Positions 15,576 to 25,689 of a stretch of DNA of 46,132 nt are shown here, one piece after another. Below the pieces are notes generated by a model. That model was given only the letters and a program-made list of their open reading frames with translations, had not been told where the DNA came from and ran no database searches. Position 1 is the first letter of the stretch, and each line of letters begins with the position of its first letter. The translations under genes were made by a program, and so were the position numbers. The stretch is from Mucilaginibacter xinganensis (lineage in GTDB: Bacteria; Bacteroidota; Bacteroidia; Sphingobacteriales; Sphingobacteriaceae), in NCBI GenBank assembly GCA_026225055.1, contig JAMFSA010000156.1, positions 1 through 46,132 of the forward strand. The letters run 5' to 3'.

Positions 15576-17000
15576 TTATTTAAGATTGATGGCCTTCATT
15601 TTATTGTATAAGGTTTTCCGGTCAATCTTTAATATCTCGGCGGCTTTAGTTTTGTTAAAATTAACCTCCTTCAGTACCCTTAAAATTGTTTCAAACTCAG
15701 CTTCAAGCGCCGCGTTTTTAAGGTCGTGCCTGTTTTCTTTTACTTCAGGAGCATCATGTGTATGATGGGTATTGTTATTATTGTTATAATCAAAAGACAT
15801 CATCCTGTTTGATATTTCAAGCGGGAGGGCCTTCATTGTTATTTCATTACCTTCGGCAAGCAGGGTTGCCCTTCTTATTACATTTTTTAGCTCGCGTATA
15901 TTTCCAGGCCAGCGGTAGCTCATAAAGCACTCTATAACATCAGGAGTAAAAGCAGTAACATTACGGCTCAATTCCTGGTTGGCTATTACTAAAAAGTGAT
16001 TGGCCAGTAATATAATGTCATTCCCACGATCGCGCAGTGGCGGCATATATATGCTAAACTCATTAAAGCGATGGTAAAGATCTTCCCTGAATCTGCCTTT
16101 CTGGATACTTTCCTGCAAGTTCTCGTTGGTTGCAACAATTATGCGTACATCCAGGTCTATTTCCTTGGTACTGCCTATACGTTTAACTTTTCTTTCCTGT
16201 ACGGTACGCAGTAACGCGGCTTGTATATCATAGGAGAGGTTACCCACTTCATCCAGGAACAATGTTCCACCGTTTGCCATTTCAAAGTGGCCTATTTTGG
16301 TATATAATGCCCCGGTGAATGATCCTTTTTCGTGGCCAAAAAATTCGCTTGCTGCAAGTTCTTTGGTAAGCGAGCCGCAATCCATGGCTATAAAAGGATG
16401 GTTATGGCGCGGGCTGTTCAGGTGGATACTTTTTGCCACAGCTTCTTTACCGGTACCGCTATCACCAATTATAATTACGCTGTAATTGGTAGGGGCCACC
16501 AGGTCAATCTGGCGAATTATTTCTTTTGATGCCCGGCTGGTACCAAATACAAACTCGCCTGTTGATGTATTCTTTTTATGTTCTTTTGATTTGGATGAGA
16601 TAATAGGTTCATTATCCTGCTCATCATCCAACAAGGCATATTGGGTTTCAATAGCCTTGTTTATGGTGTTTAATATTTCGTCGGGATATAATGGCTTGGT
16701 GATATAATCATAGGCGCCCATTTTTATGAGCTCCACAGCCATTTTTATATCAGAATAACCTGTTATAATTATTACGCCTGTTTTGGGATATTGGTTCTTG
16801 ATGTTTTTAAGCATCTCGCGGCCATCAGTATCCTCCAGCCTGAAATCGCACAATACTAACGTGAAATCCTCATTTTTGAGGTATTCCATAGCACTTGTGC
16901 CATTTGATGCTGTTTTTACTTCAAAACCATTACGTGTTAAAAACTTCGACAGCAACAGCGCAACGTTTACTTCATCATCAATGATGAGGATCTTCTTCAT
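15576..17000 (-). CDS. Sigma-54-dependent response regulator, NtrC family
   Basis: 474 residues in three domains. The receiver (1-120) has D8/D9, phospho-acceptor D52 (VLCDFRLEDTDG), T80 and K102. The AAA+ activator (about 150-380) has Walker A GDSGTGKE at 179-186, the sigma-54 contact loop GSFTGA at 226-231, Walker B TLFLDEVG and an arginine-finger region RFREDLYHR. The C-terminal Fis-type helix-turn-helix (ILRVLKEVNFNKTKAAEILKIDRKTLYNKM) binds enhancers. An Asn/His-rich linker (about 405-418) separates the last two domains. It would activate sigma-54 promoters when phosphorylated. No full kinase is adjacent, only the DHp-like gene. Confidence 0.95.
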   Translation of the reverse strand: MKKILIIDDEVNVALLLSKFLTRNGFEVKTASNGTSAMEYLKNEDFTLVLCDFRLEDTDGREMLKNIKNQYPKTGVIIITGYSDIKMAVELIKMGAYDYITKPLYPDEILNTINKAIETQYALLDDEQDNEPIISSKSKEHKKNTSTGEFVFGTSRASKEIIRQIDLVAPTNYSVIIIGDSGTGKEAVAKSIHLNSPRHNHPFIAMDCGSLTKELAASEFFGHEKGSFTGALYTKIGHFEMANGGTLFLDEVGNLSYDIQAALLRTVQERKVKRIGSTKEIDLDVRIIVATNENLQESIQKGRFREDLYHRFNEFSIYMPPLRDRGNDIILLANHFLVIANQELSRNVTAFTPDVIECFMSYRWPGNIRELKNVIRRATLLAEGNEITMKALPLEISNRMMSFDYNNNNNTHHTHDAPEVKENRHDLKNAALEAEFETILRVLKEVNFNKTKAAEILKIDRKTLYNKMKAINLK

Positions 17001-17095
17001 ACCAGCAAACTGTTAACAGGGTAAATGTATTAAACTGTTAAGATACACAAATTTGCTAAATCCGATGGATTTTTTACGAAAATCAATAAACTTTA

Positions 17096-17680
17096 TTACA
17101 GATTGAATGAGTAAGCCACACGTACAGCAAACATATTGTTGTATTTTCCATCGCCATAAAGGCTTTGGCTACGCTCGTATCTTACACCGCCATCAATGTA
17201 ATTATGGTGATGCAGTTTAAACACTATACCCATTTGCGGACCATAAGTAAATGCATAATTATTTATGGCATATATGGCGCTTTTATTTAGCAACAGGCTC
17301 TCACCGGCCTCAGCCTGAATATAAAATCCCCTGATCAGAAAGTATTTAAGACCTACTTTTACAGGTACCAGGTTCATATTTTCTACCTTTACATTTAATA
17401 TAGCTTCAGGGTTTGAGCTGATATCGCTGTTATTAGGGAAGAATGTCATATAGCCTACATTTCCGGTAAAATAAAGCTTTTCAGTTAATGGAATATCAAT
17501 TTGGGCTGAAACACCTGCACCGATGTTATAAGAATTACTATAATTACCGTTTGGAAAGCCGGCATCAAGCCCAATGCTTATACGTGTAGTATCCGGGATG
17601 GCAACGTTTTGTGCTTTGGCGCTTAATGTAAAACCTATAAATGCTATTAAGTAAATAATTTTTTTCAAAGTGATCTTCAT
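17096..17680 (-). CDS. Outer-membrane beta-barrel protein (paralogue 1)
   Basis: 194 residues. A signal peptide (MKITLKKIIYLIAFIGFTLSAKAQ) is followed by alternating amphipathic strands (SIGLDAGFPNGNY, KLYFTGNVGYMTF, LVPVKVGLKYFLIRGFYIQAEAG, YIDGGVRYERSQSLYG) and a C-terminal aromatic end (VRVAYSFNL). This is the small 8-strand barrel layout. It is clearly paralogous to the gene at 17944-18543 (shared VKxGLKxFxxxxFYxQxEAG and the closing strand). No function assigned. Confidence 0.8.
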   Translation of the reverse strand: MKITLKKIIYLIAFIGFTLSAKAQNVAIPDTTRISIGLDAGFPNGNYSNSYNIGAGVSAQIDIPLTEKLYFTGNVGYMTFFPNNSDISSNPEAILNVKVENMNLVPVKVGLKYFLIRGFYIQAEAGESLLLNKSAIYAINNYAFTYGPQMGIVFKLHHHNYIDGGVRYERSQSLYGDGKYNNMFAVRVAYSFNL

Positions 17681-17885
17681 TTTATGTGTGAATTGACTGT
17701 GTTAGAACGTACAATAAATTAACAACGTATATGGCTATAAAAATTTATTCGTACAGTTTTGTGCAAAGCTAATATCCGTTTTGATTTTTAGTTACTTCGC
17801 AGCCATAAATATTGTAAAATATTTGAGGCATAAAGTGTTAATTATAGTTAATTGTGCAAAAAAGGCCTGTAAAATCCTGTAAAAC

Positions 17886-17913
17886 AAAAAAGGACACCGG
17901 TAAACCGGCATCC
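17886..17913 (-). terminator. Intrinsic terminator of barrel paralogue 2
   Basis: On the leftward strand GGATGCCGG, a 4-nt loop and CCGGTGTCC are followed by TTTTTT. It lies 31 bases past the gene's stop. The remaining part of 17681-17885 is the AT-rich upstream region of paralogue 1. Confidence 0.85.
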
Positions 17914-17943
17914 CTTTTCAAAAATTAAATCAATGTTAACGTA

Positions 17944-18543
17944 TTAAAAACCATAGGCTACACGCAGGCCAAAGAAATTAACTTTGCTGTCATCAACATC
18001 ACTATTAAATTTAGTGCTTGCTTCATAACGAACGCCTGCATCAATGTAGTTTTTACCACCTAACTGGAACTGGTAACCAACTTGTGGAGCATAAACAAAC
18101 GCTGCTGTTTTATTGAAACCCACATCTGATTTGTTTAGTGCGAATGCTGCACCGGCTTCACCCTGTACGTAAAAGTTTTTTACAGGGAAGAATTTTAAAC
18201 CAGCTTTAACAGGTAACAACTGGATGTTGGTTGGTGAAAAAGTTGCACCATCAACAATAACATTGTTTTTGCCTTGGATGCTGTTATAACCAGCATTAAC
18301 TGTTACAAATAATTGATTTGCAACCGGGATATCGGCTTGTACCGAACCACCAATGTTAAAGTTATAGCTGTCTGATAATTTACCGGTAGGAATACCTGCG
18401 TCAACACCGATGCTAAAGCGTACGCCGCTTGCTGTTGTAGTTGTTGAGGTAGTAGTAGGGGTAGTAGTTTGAGCTTTTGCGCCAACAAATGAGAATGCTG
18501 CGAAAGCTAATGCAAGTGCTGAAATTTTTAATGTACTTTTCAT
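17944..18543 (-). CDS. Outer-membrane beta-barrel protein (paralogue 2)
   Basis: 199 residues. The signal peptide ends at AKAQ and is followed by a Thr-rich linker (TTTPTTTSTTTT), then strands such as RFSIGVDAGIPTGKLSDSYNF, LLPVKAGLKFFPVKNFYVQGE and NYIDAGVRYEASTKF, ending FFGLRVAYGF with the C-terminal Phe favoured by the BAM complex. It is a paralogue of the preceding gene. Each has its own upstream region and this one has its own terminator, so they are separately transcribed. Confidence 0.82.
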   Translation of the reverse strand: MKSTLKISALALAFAAFSFVGAKAQTTTPTTTSTTTTASGVRFSIGVDAGIPTGKLSDSYNFNIGGSVQADIPVANQLFVTVNAGYNSIQGKNNVIVDGATFSPTNIQLLPVKAGLKFFPVKNFYVQGEAGAAFALNKSDVGFNKTAAFVYAPQVGYQFQLGGKNYIDAGVRYEASTKFNSDVDDSKVNFFGLRVAYGF

Positions 18544-18712
18544 GACTATATGTATTATTTAGTAATGTGTTTTGTTAAACACAATGCAAAGTAAAGCATG
18601 AAAATACATACGATTTTTCATCCTAATGTCACGATTATTCAATCGATTGATTAACAGTAAGATAAATTCTGACCAAATGGGTTTTTTAGTCAGTTAACTG
18701 GTTTAGCAAGGC

Positions 18713-19495
18713 TTAATTACCCCTAAATTCTGGTTTTCTCTTTTGCAGGAATGCCGAAACACCTTCCTTGAGATCATTGGTACCGAAGCATTTTCCAAAT
18801 TCTTCTATCTCCGTAGCAAAGCCATTAACTGCCGGATCGGTAGCAGCATTCACCGCTTTTATGGCTGATGCAATAGCTATCGGGGCGCGTAATAATATCT
18901 TGCTTAATATTTCTTCAGCTTTAGCTAACAGGCTATCCTGGGTTACTGTATGATTCACCAATCCGAACTCGTAAGCTTCGGCTGCTGTTATCATATCGGC
19001 TGTCATGATCAGTTCAAGCGCTTTACCCTTTCCCACTAAGCGTGTTAAACGTTGTGTGCCTCCATAGCCGGGGATGAGGCCCAAGGTAACTTCGGGCAAA
19101 CCCATTTTGGCATTGTCGGATGCTATGCGGATATGGCAGGCCATCGCCAGTTCCAACCCACCGCCCAGTGCAAAACCATTAACAGCCGCTATAACCGGCT
19201 TGGGACCATGCTCTATCAGGTTAAAAACATTGGCCTGCCCTTCACGGGACAGCGCTGTTCCATTATCTACATCCAGCGAAGCAAATTCAGAAATATCGGC
19301 ACCTGCCACAAAAGCCTTTTGCCCCGCACCTGTTATAATGATACCGCCGACCTGTGTGTTGGCAAAAGCTTCGGTAATAGCAATATGCAGTTCGGTGAGG
19401 GTAGCTTTGTTTAAAGCGTTTAATTTGCTTTCGCGATTAATGATGATATATTGAATACGTTCTTTGTATTCAATCAACAGATTTTCAAATGCCAT
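18713..19495 (-). CDS. Enoyl-CoA hydratase/isomerase
   Basis: 260 residues of crotonase fold. It probably hydrates a trans-2-enoyl-CoA. AFVAGADISEFASLD and GFALGGGLELAMACHIRIAS form the oxyanion hole and acyl-CoA site. Both catalytic glutamates of true hydratases are present (GGGLE and GLPEV), followed by GLIPGYGGTQRLTRLVGK. Length is standard. It lies 3 bp downstream of the B12-binding gene and is co-transcribed, linking it to acyl-CoA (propionate/branched-chain) metabolism by context. Confidence 0.93.
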   Translation of the reverse strand: MAFENLLIEYKERIQYIIINRESKLNALNKATLTELHIAITEAFANTQVGGIIITGAGQKAFVAGADISEFASLDVDNGTALSREGQANVFNLIEHGPKPVIAAVNGFALGGGLELAMACHIRIASDNAKMGLPEVTLGLIPGYGGTQRLTRLVGKGKALELIMTADMITAAEAYEFGLVNHTVTQDSLLAKAEEILSKILLRAPIAIASAIKAVNAATDPAVNGFATEIEEFGKCFGTNDLKEGVSAFLQKRKPEFRGN

Positions 19496-19498
19496 AAG

Positions 19499-19918
19499 CT
19501 AAAAATTGCGGTGCTGATGCACCCATCCGGTAATATATTTAACAATATCGTACGTGTTGGTACCTGGCGGGAAAAGCTCGCCAACGCCCAGCTTTTTTAA
19601 CTCGTCCATATCTTCTGATGGGATTATTCCGCCTCCGGTAACCAGTACATCATCCATACCCTTTTCCTTTATGAGGTTGATGATCTTGGGGAAAACAGTC
19701 ATATGCGCGCCCGAGAGTATGGAGATGCCGATAGCATCCACGTCTTCCTGCAGGGCAGTGTTCACCACCATCTCGGGGGTTTGGCGCAAGCCGGTGTAGA
19801 TCACTTCCATACCTGCATCACGCAGAGAAGTGGCTATGATACGTGCGCCTCGGTCGTGCCCATCGAGCCCAACCTTAGCAACCAAAACACGAATAGGGCG
19901 ATTAAAGGTATTACTCAT
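19499..19918 (-). CDS. Stand-alone cobalamin-binding protein, methylmalonyl-CoA mutase C-terminal type
   Basis: 139 residues from the ATG at 19918. A longer frame to 19993 lacks family similarity in its first 25 residues. [21 protein letters not shown] holds the D-x-H-x-x-G motif that supplies the cobalt-ligating His. SILSGAH and VTGGGIIP complete the S-x-L and GG signatures of B12-binding domains. This is the mutase small-subunit/domain without the substrate barrel, which must be encoded elsewhere. Operon with enoyl-CoA hydratase, 3 bp apart. Function as a mutase subunit is family-based inference. Confidence 0.88.
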   Translation of the reverse strand: MSNTFNRPIRVLVAKVGLDGHDRGARIIATSLRDAGMEVIYTGLRQTPEMVVNTALQEDVDAIGISILSGAHMTVFPKIINLIKEKGMDDVLVTGGGIIPSEDMDELKKLGVGELFPPGTNTYDIVKYITGWVHQHRNF

Positions 19919-20244
19919 GTAAAACCGTGGTTTATTTACGGGTAAAAGTAAGAAGAAATTGTGGATAGTGATTAGTTGTTGGAGTTTCTGCATTAGTGAT
20001 AGTAGCGGATACCGGCCCCGAGCTTAAGACCTGTGCAGTATGAGCGGATAGCACGGGCCGCAGGCAATGCCCAAATAACTAAACCACTTAATATTGTCAA
20101 ACACTTCTACAACTTTATAATTCATAAACAAATTCATCCTATTAAACCCTCTTTCCTACACATAATTAACATTTCTACCAGCCCATCACCCATAAACAAA
20201 CTCATCCTACGCGCTTTATCCTATTTTTTCTATTTTTGCACCTT
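19919..20244. other. Divergent intergenic region, B12 gene / glnS
   Basis: About 326 bp separate the two divergent genes. It carries no convincing gene. A weak inverted repeat CGGCCC...GGGCCG lies near 20011-20058. Promoters for both genes should lie here; I could not fix them. Confidence 0.4.
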
Positions 20245-21903
<1,659 letters not shown>

Positions 21904-21928
21904 TTTGTAGGCAATAATCTTACAGATG

Positions 21929-21955
21929 GTGCCTCACAGTTTGTGGGGCACTTTT
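21929..21955 (+). terminator. Intrinsic terminator of glnS
   Basis: GTGCCTCACA (21929-21938) pairs with TGTGGGGCAC (21942-21951, one wobble) around a 3-nt loop and is followed by TTTT. It begins 25 bases after the glnS stop. Confidence 0.85.
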
Positions 21956-21988
21956 AGTTTATAACAAAGTAATTATGGTATCCTTTAA

Positions 21989-22174
21989 TTATATCCTTTT
22001 TAATTCCATTTTCTTTGGTGCAGTTAAAACGTCTTTAGTATGAGTAAAGCTGTAGAATTTCCGCATGCACCTGTAGCATATAAATCTTCTTATAGGGAGC
22101 CAAAAAAATAATACTTTTACAATTGTTCCCCGTGGAATTCGCCCATAATTATTTGAGCCGCATTTTCTGCACAT
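21989..22174 (-). CDS. Small zinc-ribbon-like protein (paralogue A)
   Basis: 61 residues. MCRKCGSNNYGRIPRGTIVK and FICYRCMRKFYSF supply two C-x-x-C pairs about 30 residues apart, bracketing a hydrophobic FFWLPIRR stretch. Together they suggest a four-cysteine zinc ribbon. A paralogue at 41995-42186 shares the RI-RG-x-x-K-x-x-FWLP-x-R-x-x-C-x-x-CM-K frame, which strongly supports both being real genes. Function unknown. The 22175-22373 gap upstream holds no gene I can see. Confidence 0.7.
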   Translation of the reverse strand: MCRKCGSNNYGRIPRGTIVKVLFFWLPIRRFICYRCMRKFYSFTHTKDVLTAPKKMELKRI

Positions 22175-22373
22175 AATGTTTGTAGGTAAATCTAATAGTT
22201 AAAAATTTTTAGGGGTCGCTTATAAATATACAAATAAATGCTTAATAGTTCTATTGTTGTTTCCTACAGGTTAAATTCAGGGAGTCTGCGACACTCCTGC
22301 ATTTAGAAAAATAATGTTTGATGTTTATTATTAGTTTTTTTATGAAATTGCAGCCTGTAACCAAAACCACCCA

Positions 22374-23255
22374 ATGAAAGTTAGCGGATTTACCTTTATA
22401 AGAAACGCTGTTAAAAACGACTACCAGATTGTTGAAGCCATCACCTCTATTTTGCCGCTGTGCGATGAGTTTGTTGTAGCAGTTGGAAATTCAGAAGATG
22501 AAACGCGGCAACTGATAGAAAACATCAACTCCCCCAAAATAAAGATCATTGATACCGTTTGGGATGATTCCTTAAAAGCCGGTGGGATAGTGTTCGGCCT
22601 GGAAACCAATAAAGCGCTTGATGCTATATCGCCGGATAGCGATTGGGTTTTTTATATACAGGGCGATGAGGTGGTGCATGAAAAGTATCTCCCAACCATA
22701 AAAAAGGAGATGGAGGATAATTTGAACGACCCTAAAATTGAAGGCTTACTGTTTAAATATATTCACTTTTATGGCTCTTACGATTATTATGGTGATACCC
22801 GCAGGTGGTACCGTAGAGAGATCCGCCTGATTAAAAACATAAAGGGTATGCGCTCATACAAAGATGCGCAGGGTTTCCGTTTGGATGATCGAAAGATAAA
22901 CGTGAAACTGATAGACGCCTATATTTACCATTATGGCTGGGCCAGGCCTCCGCAAGGTTTAACCAATAAAGGCCGCAATTACAATAAGTTTTACCACGAT
23001 GATGAGTGGAACAAGCAGCACATGACCGAAACCTACGAGTTCGATTATGGCAACGCCGACCGCTTACGCACCTTTAAAGGCACCCACCCCAAAGTAATGC
23101 TCGACAGGATAGAGAAAACCAACTGGGAAATTGATTTCAGCAATAAGCCATTGAACCGAAATTATACGTTGCGTCGCAGGTTTCTGCAAACGATTTTGGA
23201 CCTTACGGGATGGAGCATTGGGGAGTATAAGAATTATAAGATAGTTAAGCGATAG
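22374..23255 (+). CDS. Glycosyltransferase family 2-like protein
   Basis: 293 residues. The opening KVSGFTFIRNAVKNDYQIVEAITSI is a GT-A nucleotide-sugar start. FVVAVGNSEDETRQLI follows, and WVFYIQGDEVVHEKYL contains a D-x-D-like Q-G-D-E metal/sugar site. The C-terminal half (RWYRREIRLIKNIKGMRSYKDAQGFR and HYGWARPPQGL) is the acceptor side. Likely transfers a sugar in surface polysaccharide synthesis. It is near a GtrA protein and a GT4 enzyme, so the locus is a small glycan patch, although the strands differ. Confidence 0.8.
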   Translation: MKVSGFTFIRNAVKNDYQIVEAITSILPLCDEFVVAVGNSEDETRQLIENINSPKIKIIDTVWDDSLKAGGIVFGLETNKALDAISPDSDWVFYIQGDEVVHEKYLPTIKKEMEDNLNDPKIEGLLFKYIHFYGSYDYYGDTRRWYRREIRLIKNIKGMRSYKDAQGFRLDDRKINVKLIDAYIYHYGWARPPQGLTNKGRNYNKFYHDDEWNKQHMTETYEFDYGNADRLRTFKGTHPKVMLDRIEKTNWEIDFSNKPLNRNYTLRRRFLQTILDLTGWSIGEYKNYKIVKR

Positions 23256-23278
23256 ATGTTAGCTAAGACTAACCCCAC

Positions 23279-23372
23279 TGTCATGCTGAGGAACGAAGCA
23301 TCTATTATACAAGCGAAAAAGCTGCTTGTATATTGAACGCGGATAGGTTCTTTGTTATCGCGCAGAATGACA
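23279..23372. repeat. Second copy of the TGTCATcCTGAGC intergenic repeat (diverged)
   Basis: It starts TGTCATGCTGAGGAACGAAG at 23279 and ends CGCGCAGAATGACA at 23372. An inner ATACAAGC / GCTTGTAT stem lies between. The overall layout matches the repeat at 2901-2992, with changes in the arms. Confidence 0.6.
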
Positions 23373-23385
23373 ATTGGTATTATGG

Positions 23386-23886
23386 TTACTGCTGAGGCTT
23401 TATTTTAAAGAAAATATACGTTTGCGCCGTATAGCTAAAAACCACTACCAGCATTGTGGTAATAATTTTAGATGGTGTTGGGTACAAGCCAAAGTAATCA
23501 ACAAATATTTTCAGGAAGATATAGTTTAGAAAGATACAGATAGCGGTTACAATTAGGTACCGCGATAATTGTGTTCTTCTTTTTAAGCCTGTTTGCTGAA
23601 ATACCACATACCTGTTAAGATAAAAGCCGGTAGGTAACGAAATACTCAGCGCCAAAAACAATGATGCAATTGGGGCACTCAGCGTAAGCGCACCCAATAC
23701 TAAATCGTGCTTTTTAAACACCAGGTTATAGCTTAATGAGAAAAGGCAAATATCAAACAAGGTATTAGCGCCGCCGCATGCCGCATATCGGAAAGTATGT
23801 AAAGGGATATGCTTTTTAAAAGGTTTGTAAAAGAAATCGATCCATTGCAGTATGGTAACCCTGATATAGTAATGAATGCTTTTCAT
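23386..23886 (-). CDS. GtrA-family membrane protein
   Basis: 166 residues with four hydrophobic helices. FRYAACGGANTLFDICLFSLSYNLVF is the family's first helix, followed by a second (ASLFLALSISLPTGFYLNRYVVF with the conserved FxLNRxxxF-type motif) and two more ending YTAQTYIFFKI. GtrA proteins are thought to carry or flip lipid-linked sugars for glycosylation. Inner membrane. Gene order with the GT4 gene on the same strand supports a joint role. Confidence 0.88.
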   Translation of the reverse strand: MKSIHYYIRVTILQWIDFFYKPFKKHIPLHTFRYAACGGANTLFDICLFSLSYNLVFKKHDLVLGALTLSAPIASLFLALSISLPTGFYLNRYVVFQQTGLKRRTQLSRYLIVTAICIFLNYIFLKIFVDYFGLYPTPSKIITTMLVVVFSYTAQTYIFFKIKPQQ

Positions 23887-23931
23887 TGGTGGGCCGAAGA
23901 TACTACTTGCCGGGCTGTAATTAAACTTTAC

Positions 23932-25083
23932 TTATGCATTCAATAAAACGTATTCCACATATTGTTGAGCAATCTTATTCCAGTCGAATATCTGAGGTGT
24001 TTTGTTATAAGCATTTTCCGAGAACTCATTTAGTCGATCTTTATTCTTATAAATATTATTTATTGCTGCCGCGATACCGGATTGCGTTAGTTCATCTATT
24101 ATCCAGCCCAGTTGTTCTTTTTTAACAATATCGCCAAGGTTTGTCCCTTCTGATACCAATACCGGCATGCCATAACTCAAGGCTTCAATTACTCCGGTTG
24201 GCATACCTTCCCACCTTGAGATATGTAAAAATACATGATGAGATGCATATAGCGCTTCCTTTTCTTCCTGTTTATAAACTGCGGCTTTGATGATGACGGT
24301 CTTCGTCAGATTGAGGCTTTTTATCAGATCATATAAATAATTTTGCCCCTCATTCGTAAATAGCGGACCAATCAGTGTTAATTCAACATTCACCTCTTTT
24401 AGTTGGCCCATGCTTTTTATTAATAGATCCAGACCCTTATGCAAGGGGTCTAAGCGGCCCATAAATAATAGCCTTAGTTTTTGATCCGGACCAGTCCTTT
24501 CTTGATCATATATAGAGCTTTTTATCTTCCCTTCGGGGAAACCATTTAATAGCGCATAACATGATTTTGGTGAATATTTTTTAATAAAGTTTTCTTCCTG
24601 CCTGCCGTGGATAAAGAAGTAATCCATCCGTTTTAGGTATGCTTTTTCATAAAGAAAGAGAAAGATCTTTTTTTTAAGATAACTGCGTTTGAAGGTATAA
24701 TCATGATAGCCGCCTTGCGGGGTCACACATAGCGTAATATTTAAAGCCTTCACCAATTTGCTCAGGCCTATATTTATCGGCGTAAAAACACTATGCAGGT
24801 TAACGCAAATGATGGAATTACGGTCGGCTATTAGTTTATTCTTTAAATCCTCGGGAACGGAAAAGTGAAGCAGGTTTGCTTTAAAATGAACGTAAAAGGG
24901 ATAATTGTTCTGATCAAGCTCGGTACTTAATCCCCACAATTCACAATTGTAGCCAAGCTTATTGGTATAAGCTGCAATATTTTCTATCACATTATAGGCG
25001 CCGTTCACCCGGTCTGTAGCGAAATTGGCAATGATTACAATTTTTTTAGTACCACCGGTCTTTTTTAAGCTTTCGGCCACCAT
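23932..25083 (-). CDS. Glycosyltransferase family 4 (GT-B)
   Basis: 383 residues. The N-terminal half begins KKIVIIANFATDRVNGAYNV with the glycine loop of GT-B enzymes. The C-terminal half has RLLFMGRLDPLHKGLDLLIKSM and HISRWEGMPTGVIEALSYGMPVLVSEGTNLGDIV, including the E-x7-E motif that binds the nucleotide-sugar. It probably extends a surface polysaccharide or glycolipid. It is upstream of gtrA on the same strand, 45 bp apart. Confidence 0.9.
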   Translation of the reverse strand: MVAESLKKTGGTKKIVIIANFATDRVNGAYNVIENIAAYTNKLGYNCELWGLSTELDQNNYPFYVHFKANLLHFSVPEDLKNKLIADRNSIICVNLHSVFTPINIGLSKLVKALNITLCVTPQGGYHDYTFKRSYLKKKIFLFLYEKAYLKRMDYFFIHGRQEENFIKKYSPKSCYALLNGFPEGKIKSSIYDQERTGPDQKLRLLFMGRLDPLHKGLDLLIKSMGQLKEVNVELTLIGPLFTNEGQNYLYDLIKSLNLTKTVIIKAAVYKQEEKEALYASHHVFLHISRWEGMPTGVIEALSYGMPVLVSEGTNLGDIVKKEQLGWIIDELTQSGIAAAINNIYKNKDRLNEFSENAYNKTPQIFDWNKIAQQYVEYVLLNA

Positions 25084-25173
25084 ATATTATGCAAATATGA
25101 TAAGTTCTATTATCTAATTATCCGCACAAATATCAGGGATTCGGCTACAGATCGGCGTGAGGCAACAGTTAAT

Positions 25174-25668
25174 TTATAGCATTCCTATCCGCAATTTCAA
25201 TACCGCCTCTTCCGCTGCTGCCATTTTCTGCGTGCCGATTAATAGTTTTTCGCCACTTTTTAATTCAATTTCAATGGCATCGTTACCGGATACTGTAAAA
25301 CAGGTTGTATTATCTTTAAATCTTACACCCCAGCCCCAAAACTCTTTCATGGCGTTGTATTTACGGGTGGAGATATTTTTGATGTCGCTTATCTTAATCA
25401 CCTTGTTACTGGTAAGTATGCCAAAGCTGATCTGTATCTCCTCTTCGGTTATCGTAACTATCAACTTCTGATACAATGCTAAAAATATAGTGCCAACGCT
25501 CACCGCGAAAAACACAATCAATAATGCATTAGGCGCGGGGTGATTGCCAACCGGTTGATCAAATCCTATCTGAATCACACAAAACACACCAAAAAACACT
25601 GTTGAGAGCACCGCTGCCACCATCAACACAATATATTTCTGGGTTTCTTTAAAAAGTATTTTCTCCAT
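25174..25668 (-). CDS. Two-TM membrane protein with PH-like domain
   Basis: 164 residues. Two N-terminal helices (YIVLMVAAVLSTVFFGVFCV and ALLIVFFAVSVGTIFLALY) precede a beta-rich region (LIVTITEEEIQISFGILTSNKVIKISDIKNI..WGWGVRFKDNTTCFTV) that resembles bacterial PH-like membrane proteins. No catalytic motif is seen. Inner membrane. It is 22 bp downstream of the M20 amidohydrolase gene on the same strand, so probably its operon partner. Confidence 0.65.
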   Translation of the reverse strand: MEKILFKETQKYIVLMVAAVLSTVFFGVFCVIQIGFDQPVGNHPAPNALLIVFFAVSVGTIFLALYQKLIVTITEEEIQISFGILTSNKVIKISDIKNISTRKYNAMKEFWGWGVRFKDNTTCFTVSGNDAIEIELKSGEKLLIGTQKMAAAEEAVLKLRIGML

Positions 25669-25689
25669 TATTCCGTTTAAAACAAGTGT

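Noticed and set aside
17096..18543. Two barrel genes as a phase-variable pair
   Set aside because: They are same-strand paralogues with separate flanks and no inverted repeats or recombinase nearby.
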